DNA of 64,000 bases from Stenotrophomonas sp. SAU14A_NAIMI4_8 (GTDB lineage: Bacteria; Pseudomonadota; Gammaproteobacteria; Xanthomonadales; Xanthomonadaceae). Positions 56,757-64,000 of this stretch are shown in pieces (within the stretch, counting starts at the first letter, position 1; each line of letters starts with the position of its first letter). The notes under the pieces are model-generated. The model was given only the letters and a program-made list of their open reading frames with translations. It was not told where the DNA came from and searched no databases. The stretch covers positions 2,459,680 to 2,523,679 of the forward strand of contig NZ_CP025999.1 of the NCBI RefSeq assembly GCF_003086695.1. The letters are read 5' to 3'. A program made the translations under genes and the position numbers.

Positions 56757-57848
56757 ATGAGTGCTGAATCCCGCGTGTTGTTCACGCCCACCCGCCTGGG
56801 TGATATCGCCGTTGCCAACCGCATCGCCATGGCCCCGCTTACGCGCAACCGCGCCCTGCCCGATCGCGTGCCGTCGCCGCTGGCGGTCACCTACTACCAG
56901 CAGCGCGCCAGCGCCGGCCTGATCATTGCCGAAGCCACCCAGATCAGTCCGCTTGGCCAGGGCTACCTGGACACCCCGGGCATCTACAGCGCCGAACAGG
57001 TTGCGGCCTGGAAATCCATTACCGATGCCGTGCACGCAGAAGGCGGCCGCATCGTGCTGCAGTTGTGGCATGTGGGCCGCATTTCCCACACCAGCCTGCT
57101 GCCGGAAGGTGAAGTGCCGGTGGCACCCAGCGCGATCCGCGCCAACGGCAAGACCTTCACCGCCAACGGCTTCGAGGATGTGTCCGCGCCGCGCGCACTC
57201 GCCATCGATGAAATTCCGGCGTTGATCGAGGACTACCGCATCGCCGCACGCAACGCCATCGCGGCGGGCTTTGATGGCGTGGAAGTCCATGCAGCCAACG
57301 GCTACCTGATCGACCAGTTCCTGCGCGACGGCAGCAACCACCGCAGCGATGCCTACGGTGGCAGCATCGAAAACCGCACGCGCCTGCTGTTTGAAGTAAC
57401 CAGTGCCGTGGCCGAGGCCATCGGCGCGGCCCGTACCGGCGTGCGTCTGTCGCCGGTCACCCCGGTCAACGATGCACACGACAGCGATCCGCAGCCGCTG
57501 TTCAACCGCGCGGTGGAACGTCTGGACAGCATCGAAGGGCTGGCCTTCATTCACGTGATCGAAGGCGCCACCGGCGGTGACCGGGACAACATCGCATTCG
57601 ACTACGCCGCGCTGCGTGCCCGCTTCCGCGGCCCGTGGATCGCCAACAACGGCTATGACGTGGACAGTGCCGAGCAGGCCGTCGCCAGCGGCTACGCCGA
57701 CATGGTCGCCTTCGGTCGCGCGTTCATCGCCAACCCTGATCTGGTTGCACGCCTGCGCAGCGGCGCGGCCCTGGCCGAGCTGGACCCGGCCACGCTGTAT
57801 GGCGGCGGCGAGCACGGCTACACCGATTACCCCGCCTTGGGCGCATAA
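56757..57848 (+). CDS. Old yellow enzyme family alkene reductase (NemA-like)
   Basis: FMN-dependent NADPH oxidoreductase of 363 residues that reduces activated alkenes, nitro compounds or maleimides. Motifs are FTPTRLGDIAVANRIAMAPLTRNRA, ATQISPLGQGY, LQLWHVGR, the active-site pair in VHAANGYLIDQFL (His and Asn) with Tyr in RSDAYGGSIENR, and VAFGRAFIANPDLV at the C-terminus. The wording is that of NemA/xenobiotic reductases. The start at 56757 gives the usual N-terminus; ATGs at 56718 and 56724 would add up to 13 residues. It is followed by SMAG repeats. Confidence 0.93.
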   Translation: MSAESRVLFTPTRLGDIAVANRIAMAPLTRNRALPDRVPSPLAVTYYQQRASAGLIIAEATQISPLGQGYLDTPGIYSAEQVAAWKSITDAVHAEGGRIVLQLWHVGRISHTSLLPEGEVPVAPSAIRANGKTFTANGFEDVSAPRALAIDEIPALIEDYRIAARNAIAAGFDGVEVHAANGYLIDQFLRDGSNHRSDAYGGSIENRTRLLFEVTSAVAEAIGAARTGVRLSPVTPVNDAHDSDPQPLFNRAVERLDSIEGLAFIHVIEGATGGDRDNIAFDYAALRARFRGPWIANNGYDVDSAEQAVASGYADMVAFGRAFIANPDLVARLRSGAALAELDPATLYGGGEHGYTDYPALGA

Positions 57849-57858
57849 GCCGCGCATC

Positions 57859-58004
57859 CGCCGGGCATGGCCCGGCGCTACCACCCGCTCTGGAACGCAT
57901 CCGCCGGGCATGGCCCGGCGCTGCCACCCGCTCTGGTAGGTGTCGACCTTGGTCGACACGTGTTGGACGTCATCACAATCGGGTCCGCCGGGCCATGCCC
58001 GGCG
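57859..58004. repeat. SMAG cluster with one different hairpin
   Basis: GCCGGGC-class palindromes at 57859-57882, 57902-57925 and 57986-58004. Between them, at 57936-57960, lies GTAGGTGTCGACCTTGGTCG then ACACG, a GTAG element with a TGTCGACC stem that is not seen elsewhere in the window. The block separates convergent genes. Confidence 0.88.
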
Positions 58005-58017
58005 TCACCCCGCCCCC

Positions 58018-59928
58018 TCAATACACCGGCAGATCGATGTAGCTGGCCTGCGCGGCACTGTGCCAGACCCGCTGCGTGGCCTTCTGGTAATCGCCCGGCT
58101 TGGCCAGGTAGATGTTCGGCACGTAGGTCTGCGGGTTGCGGTCATACAGCGGGAACAGGCTGGACTGCACCTGCACCATCACCCGGTGCCCCTTCTGGAA
58201 GGTGTGGTTGGCGTTGGGCAGATCGAAGCGGTACGGCAGCACCTGGTTGGCGGCCAGCGGTTTGGCCTCGCTGAAGCTTTCGCGGTAGCGGCCGCGGAAG
58301 ATCGCCAGTGAGACCGGCAACTCATAGCCGCCCATCTCCGGCGTCGATGCTTCCTGGTCCGGATACACATCGATCAGCTTCACCACCCAGTCGCTGTCGG
58401 TGCCACTGGTGGACGCCTGCAGGTGCACCACCGGCGCACCGCCAATGCGCAGCGGTTCGCGCAACGGTTCGGTGATGAAAGTCAGCACGTCGGGCCGACC
58501 ATCCACGAAGCGCTGGTCCTTCACCAGCCAGGTGGTCCACATGTCACGGTCGGCGAAGCGCACCGGGCGCGGCACGAAGGGCACCGGCTTGGCCGGGTCG
58601 GACACGTACTCCTCGTAGTCGCCCTCGCCTGCCGCCGGCGCCTGGAAGGCCAGCTTGCCGCCGGCACGCAGGTACAACGGCTTGCTGGCCGCCGTGCAGT
58701 TCGTTTCGCAGCTGCGCGGCCAGCCCTGCAGGCGGTCCCAGTGGTTTTCACCGGTGTTGTAGACCAGCACCGGCGGGGTGTCGGCCTTCGCCGCACCGTC
58801 CACCAGATACTGGTCGAAGAACGGCTTGAGCACATCGCGGCGGAACTGCAGGGCGGTATCGCCATCGAACTTCAGGGCGCCCAGTTCGCTGCCGCTGTAG
58901 TTCACCTGGCTGTGCCGCCACGGGCCCATCACCAGGTAGTTGTGGTTGTTGCCGGTATCCCGTCCTTCCATGGCCTGGTAGGCATGGTTGGCGCCCCACA
59001 TGTCTTCCTGGTCCCACAGGCCCTGCAGCCACATCGTGGGCACCTTCAAGGGGGTGTTGGCCATCACCGCATCCAGCGCCTGGCCCTGCCAGAACGCATC
59101 GTAGGCCGGGTGCTGCACCAGCTTCTTCCACCAGGTCAGCTGGTCCACGCCGGTGAAACGCGCGTAGTCACCGGCCGAGCCGATGCGCAGGAAGGTGCTG
59201 TAGTCGTCGTAGCCCAGGCTGGGCAGCGGCGTGCCCTTGCCGCGCTTCTCAGTCTGCATGGCGAAGTAGTTGAAGTTGACCTGGCGGAAGGCACCGTAGT
59301 TCAGCCAGTCATCGCCCATCCAGCCATCCACCATCGGGCTCTGTGGCGCGGCCACCTTCAGCGCGGGGTGCGGGTTGGTCAGCGCCATCACTACGGTGAA
59401 GCCTTCGTAGGACGAGCCCAGCATGCCGACCTTGCCGTTGCTTTCCGGCACGTGCTTGACCAGCCAGTCGATGGTGTCCCAGGCATCGGTGGCGTGGTCG
59501 ACCTTGGTGTTGTTCAGCGGCCCGCGCAGCGGCCGGGTCATCACGTAATCGCCTTCGGAACCGTACTTGCCGCGGATATCCTGGAACACGCGGATATAGC
59601 CGCCGTCGACGAACACCTCGTCGCCCTGTGGCAGCAGGTCACGCATGCGCGGCGAATCGCTGCGGTTGGCGCGGCCGGCAGCATCGTAGGGGGTGCGGGT
59701 CAGCAGGATCGGCGCATTGTGGGCGCCCTTGGGCACCACGATCACGGTGTACAGGCGGGTGCCGTCGCGCATCGGCACCATCACCACGCGCTTGTCGTAG
59801 TCGCGGCCGATATCCGGTGCAACGAACGGCTTGCCACTGATGTCCGGGGTCATCGGCGGGGTATCGGCGGCCAGCACGCTGCTGGACAGGCACAGGGCGA
59901 TGGCTACAGCAACGGCACGCACATGCAT
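58018..59928 (-). CDS. Alpha-amino-acid ester hydrolase (CocE/NonD family, beta-lactam acylase)
   Basis: Secreted serine hydrolase of 636 residues. The signal peptide ends near residue 21. The catalytic Ser-173 is in GMLGSSYEGF; the Asp and His sites follow in GLWDQEDMWGA and MGPWRHSQVNY. The alpha/beta core, cap domain and C-terminal jellyroll (from about 430) are in CocE order. The sequence follows that of the Xanthomonas citri alpha-amino-acid ester hydrolase almost throughout as I recall it (for example TRPLRGPLN, SPMVDGWMGDDW, DWVVKLIDVYP), and the length is about the same. This enzyme (EC 3.1.1.43) cleaves and transfers acyl groups of alpha-amino acid esters and semisynthetic beta-lactams. 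The ATG at 59928 has GAGGGG upstream. Confidence 0.9.
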   Translation of the reverse strand: MHVRAVAVAIALCLSSSVLAADTPPMTPDISGKPFVAPDIGRDYDKRVVMVPMRDGTRLYTVIVVPKGAHNAPILLTRTPYDAAGRANRSDSPRMRDLLPQGDEVFVDGGYIRVFQDIRGKYGSEGDYVMTRPLRGPLNNTKVDHATDAWDTIDWLVKHVPESNGKVGMLGSSYEGFTVVMALTNPHPALKVAAPQSPMVDGWMGDDWLNYGAFRQVNFNYFAMQTEKRGKGTPLPSLGYDDYSTFLRIGSAGDYARFTGVDQLTWWKKLVQHPAYDAFWQGQALDAVMANTPLKVPTMWLQGLWDQEDMWGANHAYQAMEGRDTGNNHNYLVMGPWRHSQVNYSGSELGALKFDGDTALQFRRDVLKPFFDQYLVDGAAKADTPPVLVYNTGENHWDRLQGWPRSCETNCTAASKPLYLRAGGKLAFQAPAAGEGDYEEYVSDPAKPVPFVPRPVRFADRDMWTTWLVKDQRFVDGRPDVLTFITEPLREPLRIGGAPVVHLQASTSGTDSDWVVKLIDVYPDQEASTPEMGGYELPVSLAIFRGRYRESFSEAKPLAANQVLPYRFDLPNANHTFQKGHRVMVQVQSSLFPLYDRNPQTYVPNIYLAKPGDYQKATQRVWHSAAQASYIDLPVY

Positions 59929-60042
59929 GGATGACCCCTCGGCAGGAAAGGTTCCAGCGTACTCCTGCCCACCGCGCCGAAGTGTGCGCCGGCTTTGCGT
60001 TCTGTGGTGTCCGGGGCACGACTGATGGCACATGTGCGGTCG

Positions 60043-60167
60043 GCGGCCGCTGCGCTCGCCGGGCATGGCCCGGCGCTACCGTATTCCTGGCGGCCGCTGC
60101 GCTCGCCGGGCATGGCCCGGCGCTACCCGTTCCCGCGGTCTTCGGTAGCGCCGGGCCATGCCCGGCG
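60043..60167. repeat. SMAG cluster including a 38-bp direct repeat
   Basis: GCGGCCGCTGCGCTCGCCGG followed by GCATGGCCCGGCGCTACC occurs at 60043-60080 and again at 60090-60127, offset by 47 bases. A third, inverted SMAG copy lies at 60144-60167. The repeat thus extends beyond the palindrome, showing local duplication. Confidence 0.88.
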
Positions 60168-60173
60168 GATCCA

Positions 60174-60560
60174 TCAGCCCGCGGGGACCTCGTGCAGTGC
60201 CAACCAGCGCCAGCGCCCCGTGTCCTGCCGCAGCACCGCCAACGATTCCCGCCAGGCCAGCGCTCCACCAGCCACCGCATGCCCTTCGCGATAACGCAGC
60301 ACCGCCAGTGGTGCGGGCGCCTGGATCCGCTGCACGTCTTCGATGGCGATCTCCAGGCCGGGGCGCGCGCCGTGCCCACCCACGAACAGCGCCTGCACCG
60401 CATCCCGGTCCAGCCGCCGCCCGGCGATGCCGACCATGCTGAAGTCTGCGCAGAAGTGCGCCATCAGGTCGCCCAGCGCTTCGGCGCCCACCTCGGCGCG
60501 GAACCAGACCTGCAGTTTGTCGTGCAGTTCGTGGATTTCATGTTCGGCGGTGCGGTGCAT
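60174..60560 (-). CDS. NTF2/SnoaL-like protein (DUF4440 type)
   Basis: Small protein of 128 residues with the wording of the NTF2-like fold: EIHELHDKLQVWFRAEVGAEALGDLMAHFCADFSMVGIAGRRLDRDAVQALFVG, then LAVLRYREGHAVAGGALAWRESLAVLRQDTGRWRWLALHEVPAG. No signal peptide. Such proteins bind or isomerise small hydrophobic compounds; no catalytic residue can be assigned. Its ATG overlaps the stop of the upstream MFS gene by one base, so the two are cotranscribed. Confidence 0.8.
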   Translation of the reverse strand: MHRTAEHEIHELHDKLQVWFRAEVGAEALGDLMAHFCADFSMVGIAGRRLDRDAVQALFVGGHGARPGLEIAIEDVQRIQAPAPLAVLRYREGHAVAGGALAWRESLAVLRQDTGRWRWLALHEVPAG

Positions 60561-61918
60561 CAGGCATTCTCCGGTTGCGGAAGGACCAAGGGCTGCCCGC
60601 GGCGCAACAGCGCCATCGGCAGCAGGGAAAGGAAAGCGGCCAGGCCCAGCGCCACACCGGTGGCCCGCGCCGGCAGCCACTGCATGGCCAAGGCCAGCAG
60701 CAGCGCAATGGCGGCGGTGCCAAGACAGAAGCTGAGCTGTCGGTTGAGATTCCACAGCGCGCTGGCATCACCCAGCACCTCGGCCTCCACACCGTGGAAG
60801 GCCAGCGTCTGTGCGGTGCTGCTGCACAGGCTGCCGCCCGCGCCCATCAGCGCAAACAGCAGCGCCGCCAGCGCGAATGAAGGCTGCGGCAGCAGGGCCA
60901 TCAGCAGCAGGCCACTGGCCTGCAACAGCATGCCGACACGCAGTACTGCGCCCGGCCCGAAACGCGCCAGCAGCCGCCGGCTGCCGGTGATCGCCACGGC
61001 CGACGCCAGCGCCCAAGGCAGCATCAGCGCACCGATGCGTGCAGCACTGAACCCGGCCTGGTGCAGCTGCAGCGTGCTGGCCAACTGACTGCCGATGAAC
61101 ACGCCGGGTACGGCCAGGTAGACCAGCATTGCCAGTCGAAGGCCGCGATGGGACAGCAACGACCAGCGCAGCAGCGGCTGCGCCTGCCGGCGTGCGTGGC
61201 GCAGGTGGGCCGTCGCCAGCACCAGCGCCAGCAACAACAGCACCGCGCCGGCAATCCGGTGGCCGGGTTCACCCAGCCAGGTCAGCGCCAGCAGCAGCAC
61301 GCCCAGCGCACTCATCGCCGTGGCCAGCGCATAGGCCTGCAGCCGGGGCGCAGTGCGTTCACCATCGGACGGCATCCAGGCCAGCACCAGGGCGATGGCC
61401 ACCACCACCAACGGCAGGCTGGCCCACAGCACGCCGCGCCAGGACAGCCACTGCACCAGCAGCCCGCCCAGCGCGGGGGCCAGTGCCGGGACCAGCAGCG
61501 CCACCAGCAGGATGCGCCGGGTCAGCGCGCCACGTTGGTCGGGCGTGCACTGCCGATATGCCGCGGCCTGCGCCACCGGGATCAACAGGCCACCGGCCAG
61601 GCCCTGCAGCAGGCGCCAGACCAGCAGCCAGCCGATGGACGGTGCAGCCCCCGCCAGCACCGCAGCGGCGGCGAACAGCAGCAGCGCGACCAGCAACAGG
61701 CGTCGTTCGCCGCAGCGCGCGGCCAGCCACGGCGCCAGCGGAATCACCACGCTCAGGCCGAGCATGTAGGCAGTGCCCACCCAGGCCAACAAGCCCACAT
61801 CGGCCTGCAGCTCGGACGCCAGTGCGGGATAGGCCACGGTGGCGATGAACATGTTCACCAGGTCCAGGGCGAACACCAGCAGGAAAATCGCCTCATGGCG
61901 CAGGCGCGGGGAAGGCAT
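60560..61918 (-). CDS. MFS drug-exporter-like transporter
   Basis: Inner-membrane transporter of 452 residues with 12-14 membrane segments. The drug:proton antiporter motif is present in modified form (LAPWLAARCGERRLLLVALLLFAAA near TM2-3), as is the TM5-like GALTRRILLVALLVPALAPALGG. It resembles DHA1/DHA2 multidrug exporters. The ATG at 61918 starts the first helix region. A LysR gene is divergent with a perfect 7-bp dyad in the 104-bp gap, so this exporter and the NTF2-like gene downstream are the likely LysR targets. Confidence 0.87.
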   Translation of the reverse strand: MPSPRLRHEAIFLLVFALDLVNMFIATVAYPALASELQADVGLLAWVGTAYMLGLSVVIPLAPWLAARCGERRLLLVALLLFAAAAVLAGAAPSIGWLLVWRLLQGLAGGLLIPVAQAAAYRQCTPDQRGALTRRILLVALLVPALAPALGGLLVQWLSWRGVLWASLPLVVVAIALVLAWMPSDGERTAPRLQAYALATAMSALGVLLLALTWLGEPGHRIAGAVLLLLALVLATAHLRHARRQAQPLLRWSLLSHRGLRLAMLVYLAVPGVFIGSQLASTLQLHQAGFSAARIGALMLPWALASAVAITGSRRLLARFGPGAVLRVGMLLQASGLLLMALLPQPSFALAALLFALMGAGGSLCSSTAQTLAFHGVEAEVLGDASALWNLNRQLSFCLGTAAIALLLALAMQWLPARATGVALGLAAFLSLLPMALLRRGQPLVLPQPENA

Positions 61919-61993
61919 CAGCAGGCTCCAGCAACGAAGGTGCCAGCATGGCGAACCGGCGTTATTGGAAAAACACGACGCCAGCTGCAACAC

Positions 61994-62012
61994 TGTCAAA
62001 CCAATTTTGACA
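61994..62012. promoter_or_regulatory. Candidate LysR operator
   Basis: TGTCAAA-CCAAT-TTTGACA is a perfect inverted repeat with 7-base arms and a 5-base centre, ending 11 bases before the LysR ATG at 62023. It fits the T-N11-A rule loosely (an interrupted dyad) and is the only strong dyad in the divergent gap. Confidence 0.6.
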
Positions 62013-62022
62013 ATGCAGCGTC

Positions 62023-62931
62023 ATGGTCAGCCTTGATCGCTTCGATATCTTCCGCGCCGTGGTCGAAGCCGGCAGCCTGACCGCTGCCGCCGACCGCCTT
62101 GGTCTCAGCCGCGCGGTGGTCAGCTTCAACCTGAAGCGGCTGGAACAGGATCTGGGCGTAACCCTGCTGCTGCGCAGTACCCGGCACCTGGCCCTGACCG
62201 AGGCCGGCGAGCAGTTCCTGCAGCACTGCGTGCAGGCGCTGGATGCGGCACAGGCGGCCATCGATGCCGCGCGCCGCGACCAGCAGCAACTGCAGGGTCT
62301 GCTGCGCCTGACCACCACACCGGAGTATGCGCAGCTGCGGCTGATCCCCGCGCTGCAGGCGTTCCGGGCGCAGCACCCGGCCCTGCAGTTGCACCTGTCC
62401 ACGTCACCGGCACCGGCCGACCTGATTCCCGAGCGCTTCGACCTGGCGATCCGGCTTGGCCGCCTGCCCGATTCACAGCTGCATGCCAGCGAACTGGAAC
62501 GGCACCCGCTGTGCGCCGTGGCGGCCCCTGCGCTGCTGGCACGCCTGCCGTCGACCGAAGCAGCTGACGACCCGGTGCAGCTGGGCACCCTGCCCCGCCT
62601 GGGCTATCCGCGCCTGGCCGACGTGCCGGTGGTCGCACCGGATGGCAGCGACGCCCTGTTCGCTACCAACCCCGGCAATGCGGTGGTGCGCGTGGACGGT
62701 GCCAGCAGCCTGCGCGCCTTCGCCCTGGCTGGCGCCGGGGTCACCGTGCTGCCGCGCTGGTTGATCGAAGACGACCTGGCCCACGATCGCCTGCGGCCGG
62801 TGCTGCGCCAGCACCGCTTCCCGCAGCAGAGCGTCTACGCGGTGTACCCGCACAGCACGCAACCGTCGCCGAAGGTGCGGCAGTTGGTCGATTTCCTGCG
62901 CAGCTGGTTCACCGGGCACCCCGAACGGTAG
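62023..62931 (+). CDS. LysR-family regulator of the adjacent MFS exporter
   Basis: LysR-type regulator of 302 residues. The helix-turn-helix (RFDIFRAVVEAGSLTAAADRLGLSRAVVSFNLKRLEQDLGVTLLLRSTRHLALTEAGE) is at about 5-65. The effector domain (90-295) contains PADLIPERFDLAIRLGRLPDSQLHASEL, typical of the AaeR/DsdC-like group. It is divergent from the exporter gene. The TAG stop (62929-62931) is the TAG of a SMAG element beginning GGTAGC. Confidence 0.93.
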   Translation: MVSLDRFDIFRAVVEAGSLTAAADRLGLSRAVVSFNLKRLEQDLGVTLLLRSTRHLALTEAGEQFLQHCVQALDAAQAAIDAARRDQQQLQGLLRLTTTPEYAQLRLIPALQAFRAQHPALQLHLSTSPAPADLIPERFDLAIRLGRLPDSQLHASELERHPLCAVAAPALLARLPSTEAADDPVQLGTLPRLGYPRLADVPVVAPDGSDALFATNPGNAVVRVDGASSLRAFALAGAGVTVLPRWLIEDDLAHDRLRPVLRQHRFPQQSVYAVYPHSTQPSPKVRQLVDFLRSWFTGHPER

Positions 62932-62950
62932 CGCCGGGCCATGCCCGGCG
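62927..62950 (+). repeat. SMAG/REP palindrome supplying the LysR stop codon
   Basis: GGTAGCGCCGGGCCATGCCC plus GGCG. Its TAG is in frame with the LysR gene and ends it. Confidence 0.9.
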
Positions 62951-62972
62951 AACCCAACACCCCCACAAACAA

Positions 62973-62996
62973 ACACGGCCCCTTGCGGGGCCGTGT
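62973..62996 (-). terminator. Rho-independent terminator, minus strand
   Basis: ACACGGCCCC-TTGC-GGGGCCGTGT, a perfect 10-bp stem. On the minus strand it is followed by TTGTTTG, so it terminates the beta-glucosidase gene that ends at 63022. On the plus strand the trailing sequence is only CTTC. Confidence 0.88.
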
Positions 62997-63021
62997 CTTC
63001 AAGCATCCATCATCTGCGGAA

Positions 63022-64000
63022 TCAGCGCAGCACCTGCTCCACCAGCTGCACGTCCACGCTCTGCAGCGGTTCGGCCGCATTGCGCGACAGCTGCACCTGG
63101 TAGGTGCCGCCGTCGATCTTCCACTGGCGGGCCTGCGCATCGTAATGCGCCAGCGTCTTCGGCTCGGCTTCGATGCGGATACGACGCTGTTCGCCCGGCT
63201 GCAGGCTCACCTTGTCGTAGCCGATCAGGCGGATCGGCGTGGTGCTGCCGGCCGGCAGCTTCAGGTACAGCTGGGCCACGTCGGCACCGGCGCGCTTGCC
63301 GGTGTTGCGGATGTCGACGCTGGCGACCAGGCGCGAACCTTCCACGCTCACCTTCAGGTTGTCATAGGCGAACGAGGTGTAGGACAGGCCGTGACCGAAG
63401 GCAAAGGTCGGGGTCAGGCCCTTGGCAGCCATCCACTTGTAGCCCACGTTGGCGCCTTCGATATCGAAATCGAACACATCGCCGAACGGCTTGGCCGGCT
63501 TGAAGCCGAGGCCATCCACGTGCGGGCGCGGCAGCTGCGATTCGTCCACCACCCAGGTCACCGGCAGGCGGCCGGACGGGTTCACCTGGCCGGTCAGCAG
63601 CGCGGCAATGCCTTCGCCACCACGGATGCCCGGGTACCAGGCCTGCAGCATGGCCGGCACCTGCGCCAGCCACGGCGTGCGCACCGGGCCATTGGTTTCC
63701 AGCACCAGCACGGTCTTCGGGTTGGCCTTGGCCACCGCCGAAATCAGTGCATCCTGGTTGTCAGGCAGCTTCATGTCCGGCAGGTCGACCGATTCGGCCG
63801 CCCACTGGGTGGCGAACACGATGGCCACGTCCGCCTGCGCGGCAGCCTTGGCCGCCGCAGCAGCGTTGCTGCCGTCCACATATTCGATGGTCGCATCCGG
63901 ACGCGCTGCACGCAGCGATTCCAGCGGCGAGGACGGGTGGAACATCACCGGGCCCGGCCAGGTGGTGGGCAGCACGCCCGGCACCGCATTGGTGCCCTTG
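63022..64000 (-). CDS. GH3 beta-glucosidase, C-terminal part (partial at window edge)
   Basis: The last 325 codons of a glycoside hydrolase family 3 enzyme; the frame stays open to the window end. The GH3 C-terminal domain is visible: ADVAIVFATQWAAESVDLPDMKLPDNQDALISAVAKANPKTVLVLETNGPVRTPW, then QAWYPGIRGGEGIAALLTGQVNPSGRLPVTW. A fibronectin-III-like domain follows (TFAFGHGLSYTSFAYDNLKVSVEG, DIRNTGKRAGADVAQLYLKLPAG, KVSLQPGEQRRIRIEAEP). The (alpha/beta)8 domain with the nucleophile Asp is outside. Glu in the QWAAESVD region is the usual acid-loop position. Substrate may be a beta-glucoside or xyloside. A terminator lies 26 bp after the stop. Confidence 0.92.
   Translation of the reverse strand, partial: KGTNAVPGVLPTTWPGPVMFHPSSPLESLRAARPDATIEYVDGSNAAAAAKAAAQADVAIVFATQWAAESVDLPDMKLPDNQDALISAVAKANPKTVLVLETNGPVRTPWLAQVPAMLQAWYPGIRGGEGIAALLTGQVNPSGRLPVTWVVDESQLPRPHVDGLGFKPAKPFGDVFDFDIEGANVGYKWMAAKGLTPTFAFGHGLSYTSFAYDNLKVSVEGSRLVASVDIRNTGKRAGADVAQLYLKLPAGSTTPIRLIGYDKVSLQPGEQRRIRIEAEPKTLAHYDAQARQWKIDGGTYQVQLSRNAAEPLQSVDVQLVEQVLR

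Noticed and set aside
1..64000. tRNA, rRNA, riboswitch or prophage features
   Set aside because: None could be supported by eye: no tRNA-like cloverleaf with a T-loop consensus, no rRNA blocks and no phage structural genes were recognised.

Overview
The window reads as chromosomal DNA from a Stenotrophomonas species (S. maltophilia group, Xanthomonadaceae). The grounds are very high GC, a dense family of intergenic palindromes beginning GTAG (the SMAG type of REP element known from S. maltophilia), and proteins close to Xanthomonas and Stenotrophomonas families, for example an alpha-amino-acid ester hydrolase. No rRNA, tRNA, prophage, insertion sequence or CRISPR array was seen. Nearly all the sequence is coding and the genes are intact; only the first and last are cut by the window edge.

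Layout. 0.1-7.5 kb: choline/betaine transporter, M14-type zinc carboxypeptidase, a TonB-dependent receptor with a candidate Fur box, and a ClC chloride channel. 7.5-14.5 kb: an adhesion module on the minus strand, made of an AraC regulator, a 1517-residue trimeric autotransporter, a lipoprotein with BamE-like plus OmpA domains (TpgA architecture) and a small unknown protein. 14.5-27.8 kb: a Tad/Flp type IVc pilus locus of 12 co-directional genes (flp, tadV, tadE, cpaB, cpaC, cpaE, cpaF, tadB, tadC, tadD, a DUF3613 protein, tadG), followed by a DUF2968 coiled-coil protein with its own candidate promoter and a strong terminator.

27.8-36.1 kb: a small DUF4124-like protein, a haloperoxidase-type hydrolase, then a minus-strand operon of AraC, isochorismatase-like hydrolase, DoxX, Tat-exported amidohydrolase with a histidine-rich tail, outer-membrane channel and MFS transporter. 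This looks like an uncharacterised uptake or detoxification pathway. 36.2-39.8 kb: a two-component system with a beta-propeller sensor kinase. 40-45 kb: two further metal-dependent amidohydrolases, an ankyrin lipoprotein and a LysR regulator, and a 0.6-kb intergenic region built of nested inverted repeats. 45-49.5 kb: small enzymes and secreted proteins (UbiC-like, GNAT, CDP-diacylglycerol pyrophosphatase, I78 inhibitor family, two unknowns).

49.6-55.2 kb: the lactate operon lldP-lldR-lldD-dld with two matching LldR-type operators. 55.2-64 kb: MgtC-like protein, SDR dehydrogenase, old yellow enzyme, alpha-amino-acid ester hydrolase, NTF2-like protein and MFS exporter with a divergent LysR, and the 3' part of a GH3 beta-glucosidase.

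The two surface systems side by side (trimeric adhesin and Flp pilus, with an AraC gene between them) suggest a surface-attachment region. The most unusual non-coding features are the composite inverted-repeat block at 43.3-43.9 kb, whose two large hairpins keep a common loop module while their stems differ in a complementary way, and the SMAG arrays with exact 36-bp and 41-bp periods. SMAG sequence also supplies the stop codons of at least four genes.
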